Source: Methylobacterium isbiliense
GTDB taxonomy: Bacteria; Pseudomonadota; Alphaproteobacteria; Rhizobiales; Beijerinckiaceae
Assembly: GCF_022179325.1 (NCBI RefSeq)
Contig: NZ_BPQQ01000006.1
Location: forward strand, 1-55,440
Length of the DNA stretch: 55,440 nucleotides
Reading direction: 5' to 3'
Shown in pieces: positions 39,528-47,035 of this stretch. A program made the translations under genes and the position numbers. The notes beneath the pieces were generated by a model that was not told the DNA's origin, made no database searches, and worked only from the letters and a program-made list of their open reading frames with translations. Each line of letters starts with the position of its first letter. Positions within the stretch are counted from its first letter, which is position 1.

Positions 39528-39989
39528 ATGCCATCCCGGCGGACCGTGCTTGCAGGCCTGACGGCAGCGCTGGCGGTCGCGCGCGGGGCGTCGGCGGAGG
39601 ACCTGCCCACGGTCGCCGTGACCAAGGACCCGAGCTGCGGCTGCTGCGAGAAGTGGGTCGCGCACCTCCGCGAGGCCGGCTTCGCGGTCACGGTCGTCGA
39701 GGCGCCGGTGAACCCGCTGAAGATCCGGCTCGGGGTGCCGCGCGATCTCGCCTCCTGCCACACGGCCCAGGTCGGCGGCTACGTGGTCGAGGGGCACGTG
39801 CCGGCCGGCGCGATCAAGCGCCTGTTGGCGGAGAGGCACCGGGGCACGGGGCTGGCGGTACCCGGCATGCCGATCGGCTCGCCCGGCATGGAAATCGACG
39901 GCATGGAGCCCGACACCTACGACGTGGTCCTGTTCGGTCCCGGCACGAGAGCCGTTTTCGCCCGGTATCGCGGTGCTGATCTGGCCTGA
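39528..39989 (+). CDS. DUF411 family periplasmic metal-binding protein
   Basis: A 153-residue protein. The N-terminus PSRRTVLAGLTAALAVARGASA looks like a twin-arginine signal. The mature domain begins VTKDPSCGCCEKWVAHL, the Cys cluster of DUF411 proteins, and continues LASCHTAQVGGYVVEGHVPA. Family members are found with copper or silver/mercury resistance genes, but their exact role is unsettled. AGGAG seven bases before the ATG at 39528 supports this start; ATGs at 39507 and 39513 are also possible. It converges on the MerR-type regulator gene. Confidence 0.85.
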   Translation: MPSRRTVLAGLTAALAVARGASAEDLPTVAVTKDPSCGCCEKWVAHLREAGFAVTVVEAPVNPLKIRLGVPRDLASCHTAQVGGYVVEGHVPAGAIKRLLAERHRGTGLAVPGMPIGSPGMEIDGMEPDTYDVVLFGPGTRAVFARYRGADLA

Positions 39990-40054
39990 CCCCCGGGCTA
40001 GAGTCCAGGCTCTGCCAGGGCGGCTGCGACCTGTGACGAGCCGGTCCCGAGGTG

Positions 40055-40456
40055 TCAGGCGGCCTCGCCCGACGGCGAGAGGGCCTCGATGATGCGGCAG
40101 TCGGCGACCGAGCCGCAGCCGCACTGCCCGATGACCTCGCGCAGTTCCGCGGCGAGCCGGGTCAGGTCGGCCAGCTTTCGCTCCACGTCGGCGAGGTGCG
40201 CGCGCGCGATCGTGTCGACCTCGCCGCAGGACCGTTCCCGATCGTCGGAGAGGGCCAGCAGATCCCGGATCTGCTCGACCGTGAAACCCAGGGCGCGACC
40301 GCGGCGGATGAAGCTCAGCCGGCGCAGATGCCCGGGTCCGTAGAGCCGGTAGTTCCCGCCCGATCGCTCCGGTTCGGGAAGGAGCCCGACTTTCTCGTAC
40401 CACCGCACCGTCTCGACGCGGGTCCCCGTCGCCTTCGCGAGGTTGCCGATGGTCAT
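40055..40456 (-). CDS. cadR: MerR-family metal-responsive activator (CadR/PbrR/ZntR type)
   Basis: A 133-residue regulator. The N-terminal winged helix (IGNLAKATGTRVETVRWYEK) binds a long-spacer promoter, and a dimer helix follows (DTIARAHLADVERKLADL). The metal loop carries Cys77, Cys112, Cys114 and Cys120 (QCGCGSVADC), the pattern of Cd/Pb/Zn sensors. It is divergent from cadA, with the operator between them. On metal binding it would twist the promoter and switch on the P-type ATPase operon. Cd, Pb or Zn preference cannot be fixed from sequence. The ATG at 40456 begins the conserved domain. Confidence 0.9.
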   Translation of the reverse strand: MTIGNLAKATGTRVETVRWYEKVGLLPEPERSGGNYRLYGPGHLRRLSFIRRGRALGFTVEQIRDLLALSDDRERSCGEVDTIARAHLADVERKLADLTRLAAELREVIGQCGCGSVADCRIIEALSPSGEAA

Positions 40457-40478
40457 GGAAGAGGCGTTGCGCACGGCC

Positions 40479-40509
40479 TTGACCCTATAGCGACTACAGG
40501 GTGCATGTA
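40479..40509 (+). promoter_or_regulatory. MerR-type promoter/operator of the cadA operon
   Basis: TTGACC (40479-40484) is a good -35. The dyad accctatag / ctacagggt at 40482-40502, with a 3-base centre, has 8 of 9 paired positions and the sequence typical of Zn/Cd/Pb MerR-family operators. The -10 would fall near 40504-40510, after a 19-20 bp spacer, longer than the usual 17, as needed for MerR-type activation. It lies about 50 bases before cadA. Confidence 0.8.
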
Positions 40510-40555
40510 GGGGCCTTCCCAGCCCGGACCAGGAGCCCGGCGGACGGAGTGCAGC

Positions 40556-42754
40556 ATGAACCAGGCCGCCCCCTTGCACGCGCCATCGTCCTCCGCGGGG
40601 GGCCCGCAGCCCCTGCGCTACAGGGTCAGGGGCATGGACTGCCCGACCTGCGCCGGGAAGATCGAGACTGCCGTCTCGCGGCTCCCGGGCGTCGCGGACG
40701 TACGCGTCAACTACGGCAGCCAAGTCCTCGATCTGGCGCTCGACGAGGCTGCGACCCCGAGGACCGAGCTGGAGGAGCGCGTCGAGCGCCTGGGCTACGG
40801 CGTCGCGCCGCTACCCACGGCCGCGGACCTGGCCAGGGCGCAGACCGAGGGTGCCATGCCGCAGGCCGACGCCGCGGAGGAGGCCGAGCCGCCGCTGTGG
40901 CGGAGCCGGAAGGCGATGCTGGGCTTCCTCATCGGCGCATTGTTCGCCGCCGGCTTCCTGGTCGAGCGCGTCGCGCCGAGCCTCGCGGGCGAGTACGCCT
41001 ACTGGCCGGGCGCGCTCGTGGGCCTTGCCTACTACGGTCGTCGGGCGATCGTGGCGGCGCTCGCCGGCACGCCCTTCTCCATCGAGATGCTGATGTCGGT
41101 CGCGACCGCGGGGGCGCTCGCCATCCATGCGGCCGAGGAGGCCGCCATCGTCGTCCTGCTCTTCACGGTCGGCGAGATGTTGGAGGTCGTGGCTGCGGGC
41201 CGGGCGCGCGCCGGGATCAAGGCGCTCGCCGCCCTTGTGCCGAAGACCGCCCGCCTCGTCGACGAGGCCGACGGCACGATCCGCGAGGTGCCCGCGGCGT
41301 CGCTGGCCATCGGGCAGGTCGTCGTGGTCAGGCCGGGCGACCGCGTCCCGGCCGACGGCGTGGTGACCGACGGCTCGTCGAGCCTCGACGAATCCCCCAT
41401 CACCGGCGAGTCGGTGCCGAAGCCGAAGGAGGTCGGCAACACCGTCTACGCGGGCAGCGTCAACGCGGACGGCGCGCTCCAGATCCGGGTCACGAAGACG
41501 GCGGCGGACAACACGATCGCCCGCATCCTGCACCTCGTCGAGGAGGCGCAGGCGTCGAAGTCGCCCACCGCGCGCTTCATCGACCGGTTCAGCGCGGTCT
41601 ACACGCCCGTCGCCTTCGCGTTCGCGGCCGCCGTCGCGGTCGTGCCGCCGCTCCTGCTCGGTGCCGACTGGGGCACCTGGATCTACCGAGGCTTGGCGCT
41701 TCTCCTCATCGCCTGTCCCTGCGCCCTGGTGCTCTCGACCCCGGCCGCCATCGCTTCCGGGCTGGCCGCCGGCGCCCGGCGCGGGCTGCTCGTGAAGGGC
41801 GGGGCCGCGTTGGAGGTCATCGGGCGTGTGCGCACGGTCGCGTTCGACAAGACCGGTACGCTGACGGCAGGGCGGCCTCGGGTCACCGACATCCTGGCCT
41901 TCGCCGCGGAGACGTCGGAGCGCTCGCTTCTCGGGCTGGCCGCAGCGGTCGAGAACGGGTCCAGCCATCCCATCGCCTGGGCCATCCTCGACCGGGCGAA
42001 CGCGGACGAGGTGCCGCTCCGACCGACGCGGGATGCCCGCGCCATCCCCGGCAAGGCGGTGCAGGCCACGGTCATGGGGCAGACGGTGCTCGTCGCCTCG
42101 CCGCGCCACGCCGCCGAGAGTGTCCGGCTCGGCCCCGAGGCGGAACGCGCAGTCGCGGACCTGGAGGCCGGCGGCAAGACGGTGGTCGTCGTCGTGCGCG
42201 GCGCCGAGGCCATGGGGGCGATCGCCGTCCGGGACGAGCCTCGGGCCGACGCGGCCGCCGGCATCGCGGCCCTGCGGAAGCTCGGCGTGCGCTGCGTCAT
42301 GCTGACCGGCGACAACCGGCGCACGGGCGAGGCGGTCGCGTCCGGGCTCGGTCTCGACGTGAAGGCCGAGCTCCTGCCCCAAGACAAGCTCGCGCAGATC
42401 GCGGCCCTGAAGGCGGCGGGCCCGGTGGCCATGGTCGGAGACGGCATCAACGACGCCCCGGCGCTTGCCTCCGCCAGCGTCGGCATCGCGATGGGGGGCG
42501 GCACCGACGCGGCCCTGGAGACGGCGGACGCGGCGGTGCTCAACGACCGCGTGGGCGACGTGGCCGCGCTGGTCTCGCTCTCACGCGCGACTCTGGGCAA
42601 CATCCGCCAGAACGTCGCCATCGCCCTCGGCCTGAAGGCGGTGTTCCTGGCGACGACCATCGCCGGCATCACGGGCCTCTGGCCCGCCATCCTGGCCGAC
42701 ACCGGCGCGACCGTCCTGGTGACGGCCAACGCGCTCCGCCTCCTGAGGGCCTGA
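40556..42754 (+). CDS. cadA: Heavy-metal P1B-type ATPase (CadA/ZntA/PbrA type)
   Basis: A 732-residue inner-membrane pump that uses ATP to export Cd, Zn or Pb from the cytoplasm. An N-terminal HMA domain has GMDCPTCAGKI (Cys29, Cys32). The transport site is CPC at 387-389, the phosphorylated Asp is 431 (FDKTGTLT), the ATP-binding domain has the SSHPIAWAI-type His motif, and the hinge is GDGINDAP from 628. All catalytic residues are present. It is controlled by the divergent MerR regulator. Its stop overlaps the start of lspA (TGATG), so both are co-translated. Confidence 0.95.
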   Translation: MNQAAPLHAPSSSAGGPQPLRYRVRGMDCPTCAGKIETAVSRLPGVADVRVNYGSQVLDLALDEAATPRTELEERVERLGYGVAPLPTAADLARAQTEGAMPQADAAEEAEPPLWRSRKAMLGFLIGALFAAGFLVERVAPSLAGEYAYWPGALVGLAYYGRRAIVAALAGTPFSIEMLMSVATAGALAIHAAEEAAIVVLLFTVGEMLEVVAAGRARAGIKALAALVPKTARLVDEADGTIREVPAASLAIGQVVVVRPGDRVPADGVVTDGSSSLDESPITGESVPKPKEVGNTVYAGSVNADGALQIRVTKTAADNTIARILHLVEEAQASKSPTARFIDRFSAVYTPVAFAFAAAVAVVPPLLLGADWGTWIYRGLALLLIACPCALVLSTPAAIASGLAAGARRGLLVKGGAALEVIGRVRTVAFDKTGTLTAGRPRVTDILAFAAETSERSLLGLAAAVENGSSHPIAWAILDRANADEVPLRPTRDARAIPGKAVQATVMGQTVLVASPRHAAESVRLGPEAERAVADLEAGGKTVVVVVRGAEAMGAIAVRDEPRADAAAGIAALRKLGVRCVMLTGDNRRTGEAVASGLGLDVKAELLPQDKLAQIAALKAAGPVAMVGDGINDAPALASASVGIAMGGGTDAALETADAAVLNDRVGDVAALVSLSRATLGNIRQNVAIALGLKAVFLATTIAGITGLWPAILADTGATVLVTANALRLLRA

Positions 42755-43266
42755 TGGCACCGCCGTCAGGGTGGGCCGGCCGGGTGGCGGCCGTGGCCGC
42801 AGTGATCGCGGCCGCCGCAGCCGTCGACCTCGGCGCCAAGGCATTGGCCGAGGCCTGGCTGGCCGAGGGAGCCGTCCGTGGCTTGGTGCCCCTGGTGGAC
42901 CTGAGCCTGTCGTTCAACCAGGGCATCAGCTTCAGTCTGTTCCCGGCCCGCGATCCCTCTTCCCTCGCGGTTCTTCTCGGCGTTCAAGGCACGCTCACCT
43001 GCCTCGTGATGGCCTGGGCTCTGGCCACCCCGGATCCGCTCGAGCGTCTCGGTATCGCGGCGATCGCCGGCGGGGCCCTCGGCAACTTCCTCGACCGGCT
43101 GATGGACGGGGCCGTCACCGACTATCTCGATCTGCACACGGGCGGCATCCACTGGTTCACCTTCAACCTGGCGGACGTCTGGATCTCCGTCGGCGTCGCC
43201 CTGCTGCTCCGGGCGGGTCTCCCCATGCGGCGGAGGCATTCCTGTGCCGGGGAGCCGGTCCCATGA
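42754..43266 (+). CDS. lspA: Lipoprotein signal peptidase (LspA/PbrC type)
   Basis: A 170-residue aspartyl protease of the inner membrane that removes signal peptides from lipoproteins. Four membrane helices are predicted. Conserved blocks are AVDLGAKA (residues 23-30), FNQGISFSLF, GGALGNFLDRL, the catalytic Asp123 (VTDYLDL) and Asp141 (FNLADVW). It is coupled to cadA. An LspA paralogue in a P-type ATPase operon recalls pbrC of the Cupriavidus lead-resistance operon. The next gene encodes a lipoprotein, a likely substrate. Confidence 0.93.
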   Translation: MAPPSGWAGRVAAVAAVIAAAAAVDLGAKALAEAWLAEGAVRGLVPLVDLSLSFNQGISFSLFPARDPSSLAVLLGVQGTLTCLVMAWALATPDPLERLGIAAIAGGALGNFLDRLMDGAVTDYLDLHTGGIHWFTFNLADVWISVGVALLLRAGLPMRRRHSCAGEPVP

Positions 43267-43354
43267 GGGGCCCGATTCCGCCCAACCGCAGCCACGGCAA
43301 CCTGGCATCAATCCTTCGGGCTCAGGCTCGTGCTCCGACTCCGGCGAGGCCGAC

Positions 43355-44434
43355 ATGCTGAAGACGACGACGCTCGGCGTGGCTCTCCTCCTGGCGCTGT
43401 CCGCCTGTCAGGACGGTCAGTACGCGGCCTCGACGCGCCACCTCGCGCCCATCCCGCCCACGACCCTGGCCTTGATGTCGGCGAAGGGGGTCTCGCCGGC
43501 CGATCCGATCCTGATGCGGGCCTTCAAGAAGGAGTCCGAGATCGAGCTCTGGAAGCGCGGCGCGGACGGCAGGTACGCCCTCCTGAAGACGTACCCGATG
43601 TGCCGCTGGTCGGGCCAGCTCGGACCCAAGACCCGGGAGGGAGACCGGCAGGCCCCGGAGGGCTTCTATTCGGTCACGCCGGCGTCCATGAACCCGAATT
43701 CGAGCCTCTATCTCTCGTTCAACCTCGGGTACCCGAACGAGTACGACCGCGCCCTGGGACGCACGGGCGCGCACCTGATGGTGCACGGCTCCTGCTCGTC
43801 GCGGGGCTGCTTCGCGATGACGGACGAGGCGATCTCGGAGCTCTATGCCGTGGTGCGCGAGGCGTTCGCTGGCGGGCAGCGCGCCGTGCAGTTCCAGTCC
43901 TACCCGTTCCGCATGACCCCGGAGAACCTGGCCCGGCACCGGCAGGACCCGAACATCGTGTTCTGGCGGAACCTCAAGGAGGGTTCCGATCGGTTCGAGG
44001 TGACGAATGCCGAGCCGGGCGTCGGCGTCGCGGGCGGCCGCTACGTGTTCGATGCCGGGAGTGACGACTCCATGGCCGGCGCGGTCGCGCGGAAGCAGGC
44101 CGACGACGACCGTAAGGTCGCGACATTGGTGGCAAACGGAACGCCGGCGGTTCGGCTGGTGTACGAGGATGGCGGCCAGCATCGGGCGTTTCGCGAGACC
44201 ATGATGGCGGCGGGAGATGGGCTCGGCGAAGTCAGCCGTCCGGAGGCCCTGGCCGCGGGCCCGCGCGAGATCGCGATGCCGCCCGTGGGGCCGGTCGCCG
44301 GTGCCGACAAGCGGGAGCCGGTTCGCAGTGCCGTTGTCCCGAAGGGTGGCACGGCACAGGGTCCCGCGGTCGCCGAGGCGGAGCGGGGTCGCCTTCTCAA
44401 GATCTTCGCCACGGCCGGCGAGGGACGGGATTAA
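43355..44434 (+). CDS. Lipoprotein L,D-transpeptidase (YkuD/YafK type)
   Basis: A 359-residue lipoprotein. The lipobox LSAC places the lipidated Cys at residue 18. Residues ~55-200 form the catalytic domain: ELWKRGADGRYALLKTYP, GFYSVTPASMNPNSSLYLSF and the active-site motif HGSCSSRGCFAM with His144 and catalytic Cys152, as in YafK-type enzymes. The remaining ~160 residues are Ala/Pro/Gly-rich and low-complexity. It may crosslink peptidoglycan or trim its attachment to outer-membrane lipoproteins. GAGG lies upstream of the ATG at 43355. Location after lspA suggests envelope adjustment under metal stress; that is inference. Confidence 0.85.
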   Translation: MLKTTTLGVALLLALSACQDGQYAASTRHLAPIPPTTLALMSAKGVSPADPILMRAFKKESEIELWKRGADGRYALLKTYPMCRWSGQLGPKTREGDRQAPEGFYSVTPASMNPNSSLYLSFNLGYPNEYDRALGRTGAHLMVHGSCSSRGCFAMTDEAISELYAVVREAFAGGQRAVQFQSYPFRMTPENLARHRQDPNIVFWRNLKEGSDRFEVTNAEPGVGVAGGRYVFDAGSDDSMAGAVARKQADDDRKVATLVANGTPAVRLVYEDGGQHRAFRETMMAAGDGLGEVSRPEALAAGPREIAMPPVGPVAGADKREPVRSAVVPKGGTAQGPAVAEAERGRLLKIFATAGEGRD

Positions 44435-44484
44435 GGGGCTAACCGGATTGTAGTGTGGAATCAGGCGCTCCGCACTCCGCATCT

Positions 44485-45726
44485 TCATCTAGCAAAACGG
44501 AAGGACGGTGGTGCAGGCGCCTCGATCCTGTGGTCGGCGAACAGGCTTGGAAAGAGACGATCCCGATAGTCCAGCGGAAATGCGACCCGCACCGGCGACT
44601 TCGGGGTGCGGGATTTCATGAACCCGTCCTCCACGAGCTTCGACAGCGTCGATCGGGCGGTTCGCTCCGAAACTCCGAGGACCAGTGCCGCGCGGCCTCG
44701 TTCCATCTCCCCGAATCTCAGTGCCGTCGAGACGAGTTCACCAGCCTTCGCATCGTGGCCGAGGTCCCTGAGCAGCCTGCGGTAGCGATCCTCCAGGGTG
44801 TCGAACCTGAACGCGGCGGAAGTGAACCGGACCTGATCCAGCGCCACGGACAGAAACCAAGTGCAGAACGTCCGCAGTGCCGCCTCGGATAGGTTGCCCC
44901 GGCCATCCCGCGAGCCCTGCCGTGGCATGTCGGCGTGATCCATCATCCGCTTGTACTCGCCATTGTCCTCCAGGCCACGTGCCAGGCCGCGCGAGATGGA
45001 CCACAGCCCCTTTCCTCCGATGCCGGCCTTCAACGCCATGGCGTGGGCGACCAGGCGGCTGACGCGGCCGTTGCCGTCGACGAAGGGATGGATGTAGTTG
45101 AACCGATGGTGGGCTGCGGCGATCGCGATCACGCGTATGCTCGCCCATGCGTCCGCCATGCCGAAGCGCTTGGCGAAGTACGCCATGAAGTCTCCTACGA
45201 CCCCGGACGATGGCGGGTGATGCCTTCCAACCGCCACGTCCTCTTCCGCCTTGGTGCGAAACCGGCCCGGTACGATCTCCACGCTGCGGCCGCTGGCCAA
45301 ACGGACACATCGGAACTCCTCGGGCATCTCCTCGTAGAAGCGCCGGTGCACCCAGAGGATGAATTCGATGGAAGTCGGAGACGGCAACCGCCCTTCACGA
45401 TGAAGGACGTCGATCTCGCGGTGAACCTTGACGTGGGCGCGCGCCTCGAGTGCGAGCGGGCGCGCCTCGTCCTCCAGTTCGGCTCCGGCCAGGGCGCGTT
45501 CGATGTCCTTGGGACGGGTGTCGTGGCCCTCGATGAGATTGGAGTAGTAGCAGTTCATGACCCGGACGAACTCGGCCAGTTCGGCTGCCGAGTCCGGATG
45601 AAGCGCCTTGCCAAGCTCGGCGGTGGTGGAGTGGATATCCACGACCAAGTCGGCGATGGGCCGGGGAATGTCGCCTTCGAAGAAGCAGGGCTCGATACGC
45701 GACGGTGTTTCCAAAAGTGCGGACAT
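44485..45726 (-). CDS. Fic family protein (AMP-transferase type) with winged helix
   Basis: A 413-residue Fic protein, expected to transfer AMP (or another nucleotide) to target proteins. The active-site motif is HPFVDGNGR at 213-221 with catalytic His213. An N-terminal inhibitory helix is present: SNLIEG at 62-67 fits (S/T)xxxE(G/N), so the enzyme should be self-inhibited. The C-terminal part (RAALVLGVSERTARSTLSKL) is a winged helix that may bind DNA for autoregulation. A 12-bp palindrome lies just upstream of the start. It converges on the transpeptidase gene. No separate antitoxin is seen. Confidence 0.9.
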   Translation of the reverse strand: MSALLETPSRIEPCFFEGDIPRPIADLVVDIHSTTAELGKALHPDSAAELAEFVRVMNCYYSNLIEGHDTRPKDIERALAGAELEDEARPLALEARAHVKVHREIDVLHREGRLPSPTSIEFILWVHRRFYEEMPEEFRCVRLASGRSVEIVPGRFRTKAEEDVAVGRHHPPSSGVVGDFMAYFAKRFGMADAWASIRVIAIAAAHHRFNYIHPFVDGNGRVSRLVAHAMALKAGIGGKGLWSISRGLARGLEDNGEYKRMMDHADMPRQGSRDGRGNLSEAALRTFCTWFLSVALDQVRFTSAAFRFDTLEDRYRRLLRDLGHDAKAGELVSTALRFGEMERGRAALVLGVSERTARSTLSKLVEDGFMKSRTPKSPVRVAFPLDYRDRLFPSLFADHRIEAPAPPSFRFAR

Positions 45727-45749
45727 CTTGCCGATCGGTTCGAGCCTGA

Positions 45750-45761
45750 AAGATGCATCTT
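45750..45761. promoter_or_regulatory. 12-bp palindrome upstream of fic
   Basis: AAGATGCATCTT is a perfect palindrome 24 bases before the fic start codon. It could be an operator for the Fic protein's own winged helix. Nearby, ttgccgat occurs twice as a direct repeat around 45796-45812. No further support. Confidence 0.3.
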
Positions 45762-45883
45762 CATAGTACGTTGTAGGCGTATCGCGGGCAAGATTGCCGA
45801 TAAGTGTTGCCGATCGTGCGCCGACCCGGCCACCTCACGACCGGCGTTGTCGGTCCCGACCCGGGTGAACCGCCCCGGATTCA

Positions 45884-46300
45884 ATGGAGGCCATTTGGTT
45901 TGGGTCGAGCAGCCAAGGCTGCACCTCGGCCTTGGCGATGGACGGCGCAGGCTGGCACGCCAGCGGCGCGTTGTTGGCGCCTGACACGCTCGCTCTGCCG
46001 ACGCTGTCACCCAATCTCCCCGAACTGAACCCGGCCAAGACCAACTGGCAATTCCTGCGTCAGAACAAGCTCGCCCACCGGCTCTACGACACCTACGAGG
46101 CCATCGTTGAGGCTCGTTGTGAGGCTTGGAAGAGCTTCGCCACTGCTCCTGACCTGATCCAATCCATCACCGCACGCCAATGGGCAAACGTGTCATGAAT
46201 TCTGGCGGCTGGTACAATGACTTAGGTTGCGATCCGCTAAGTTGGACAAGCTTCTCAGAGATTTTGGTCAAACTTCTTCAGTCCCCGGATAAACTTCTAT
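45884..46300 (+). mobile_element. IS630-family transposase remnant
   Basis: A frame to 46198 encodes the C-terminal third of an IS630-type transposase: MDGAGWHASG (with a catalytic Asp), LSPNLPELNP, WQFLRQNKL and ITARQWANVS. The N-terminal two-thirds, including the first catalytic Asp, are missing left of about 45900. On the right, the remnant adjoins the cut end of the RND gene near 46300, so this insertion or a later deletion probably truncated that gene. I could not identify terminal inverted repeats. It is not expected to move by itself. Confidence 0.75.
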
Positions 46301-47020
46301 GAGGTCCGACACCAGCGTGCGGGCGATGTTCCGGATCAGGTATTCGCGCGCGTACTGGTCGGTGAACCCGCCGCCGGCGTTGGTGCCGAACTGCGCCAGC
46401 GCCGTCTCCAGCTGGGCGTTGGTCACGCCGAGCGTGCGCATCGCGGCCGGGTTGGGCGCGACGCGGAACTGGCGCACCTCGCCGCCGATCGGAATGACCT
46501 GGGCGACCCCGGGAATGGTCAGCAGGCGCGGGCGGATCACGAAGTCGGCCGCCTCACGCACCTGCATCGGCGTCGCGGTCTCGCTGGTCACGGCGACCAG
46601 CAGGATCTGCCCCATGATCGAGGAGATCGGCCTCATCACGGGCGTGACACCCCGGGGCAGCTGGTCCTGCACCAGGCTCAGGCGCTCGGCGACCTGCTGG
46701 CGGTTGCGGTAGATGTCGGTGCCCCAGTCGAACTCGACGTAGGTGATCGACAGGCCGATCCCGGAGACCGAGCGCACGCGCGACACGCCGGGCAGCCCGT
46801 TCATGCGGGTTTCAATCGGGTAGGTGACCAGCTGCTCGACCTCGGGCGGGGCGTAGCCCTCGGCCTCGGTCATGATCGTCACGGTCGGCCGGTTGAGGTC
46901 CGGAAAGACGTCGACCGGCAGCTTGGTGACCGTGAACGCACCGTAGAGCACCAGCACGGTGGCGACCGCCAGCACCAGCAGGCGGTTCTTCAGGGACTGG
47001 CTGACAAGGAACGTGAACAT
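46268..47020 (-). pseudogene. Truncated RND efflux pump (RND-4), N-terminal 235 residues
   Basis: Residues 1-235 are the intact N-terminus of a CusA/CzcA-type pump ([45 protein letters not shown]), closely similar to the pump at 33463. After NIARTL, at about position 46315, the frame runs into unrelated sequence next to the IS630 remnant and stops after ~15 codons. Membrane helices 2-12 are lost, including the proton-relay Asp residues, so it cannot pump. The adaptor gene upstream remains intact. Confidence 0.88.
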
Positions 47021-47035
47021 GTTTCCCGCACCTTC

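Noticed and set aside
40501-42753. Long plus-strand frame that overlaps cadA in another phase and joins lspA
   Set aside because: Only its last 170 codons (lspA) are real; the part over cadA is a shadow. lspA starts at 42754 by the TGATG overlap.
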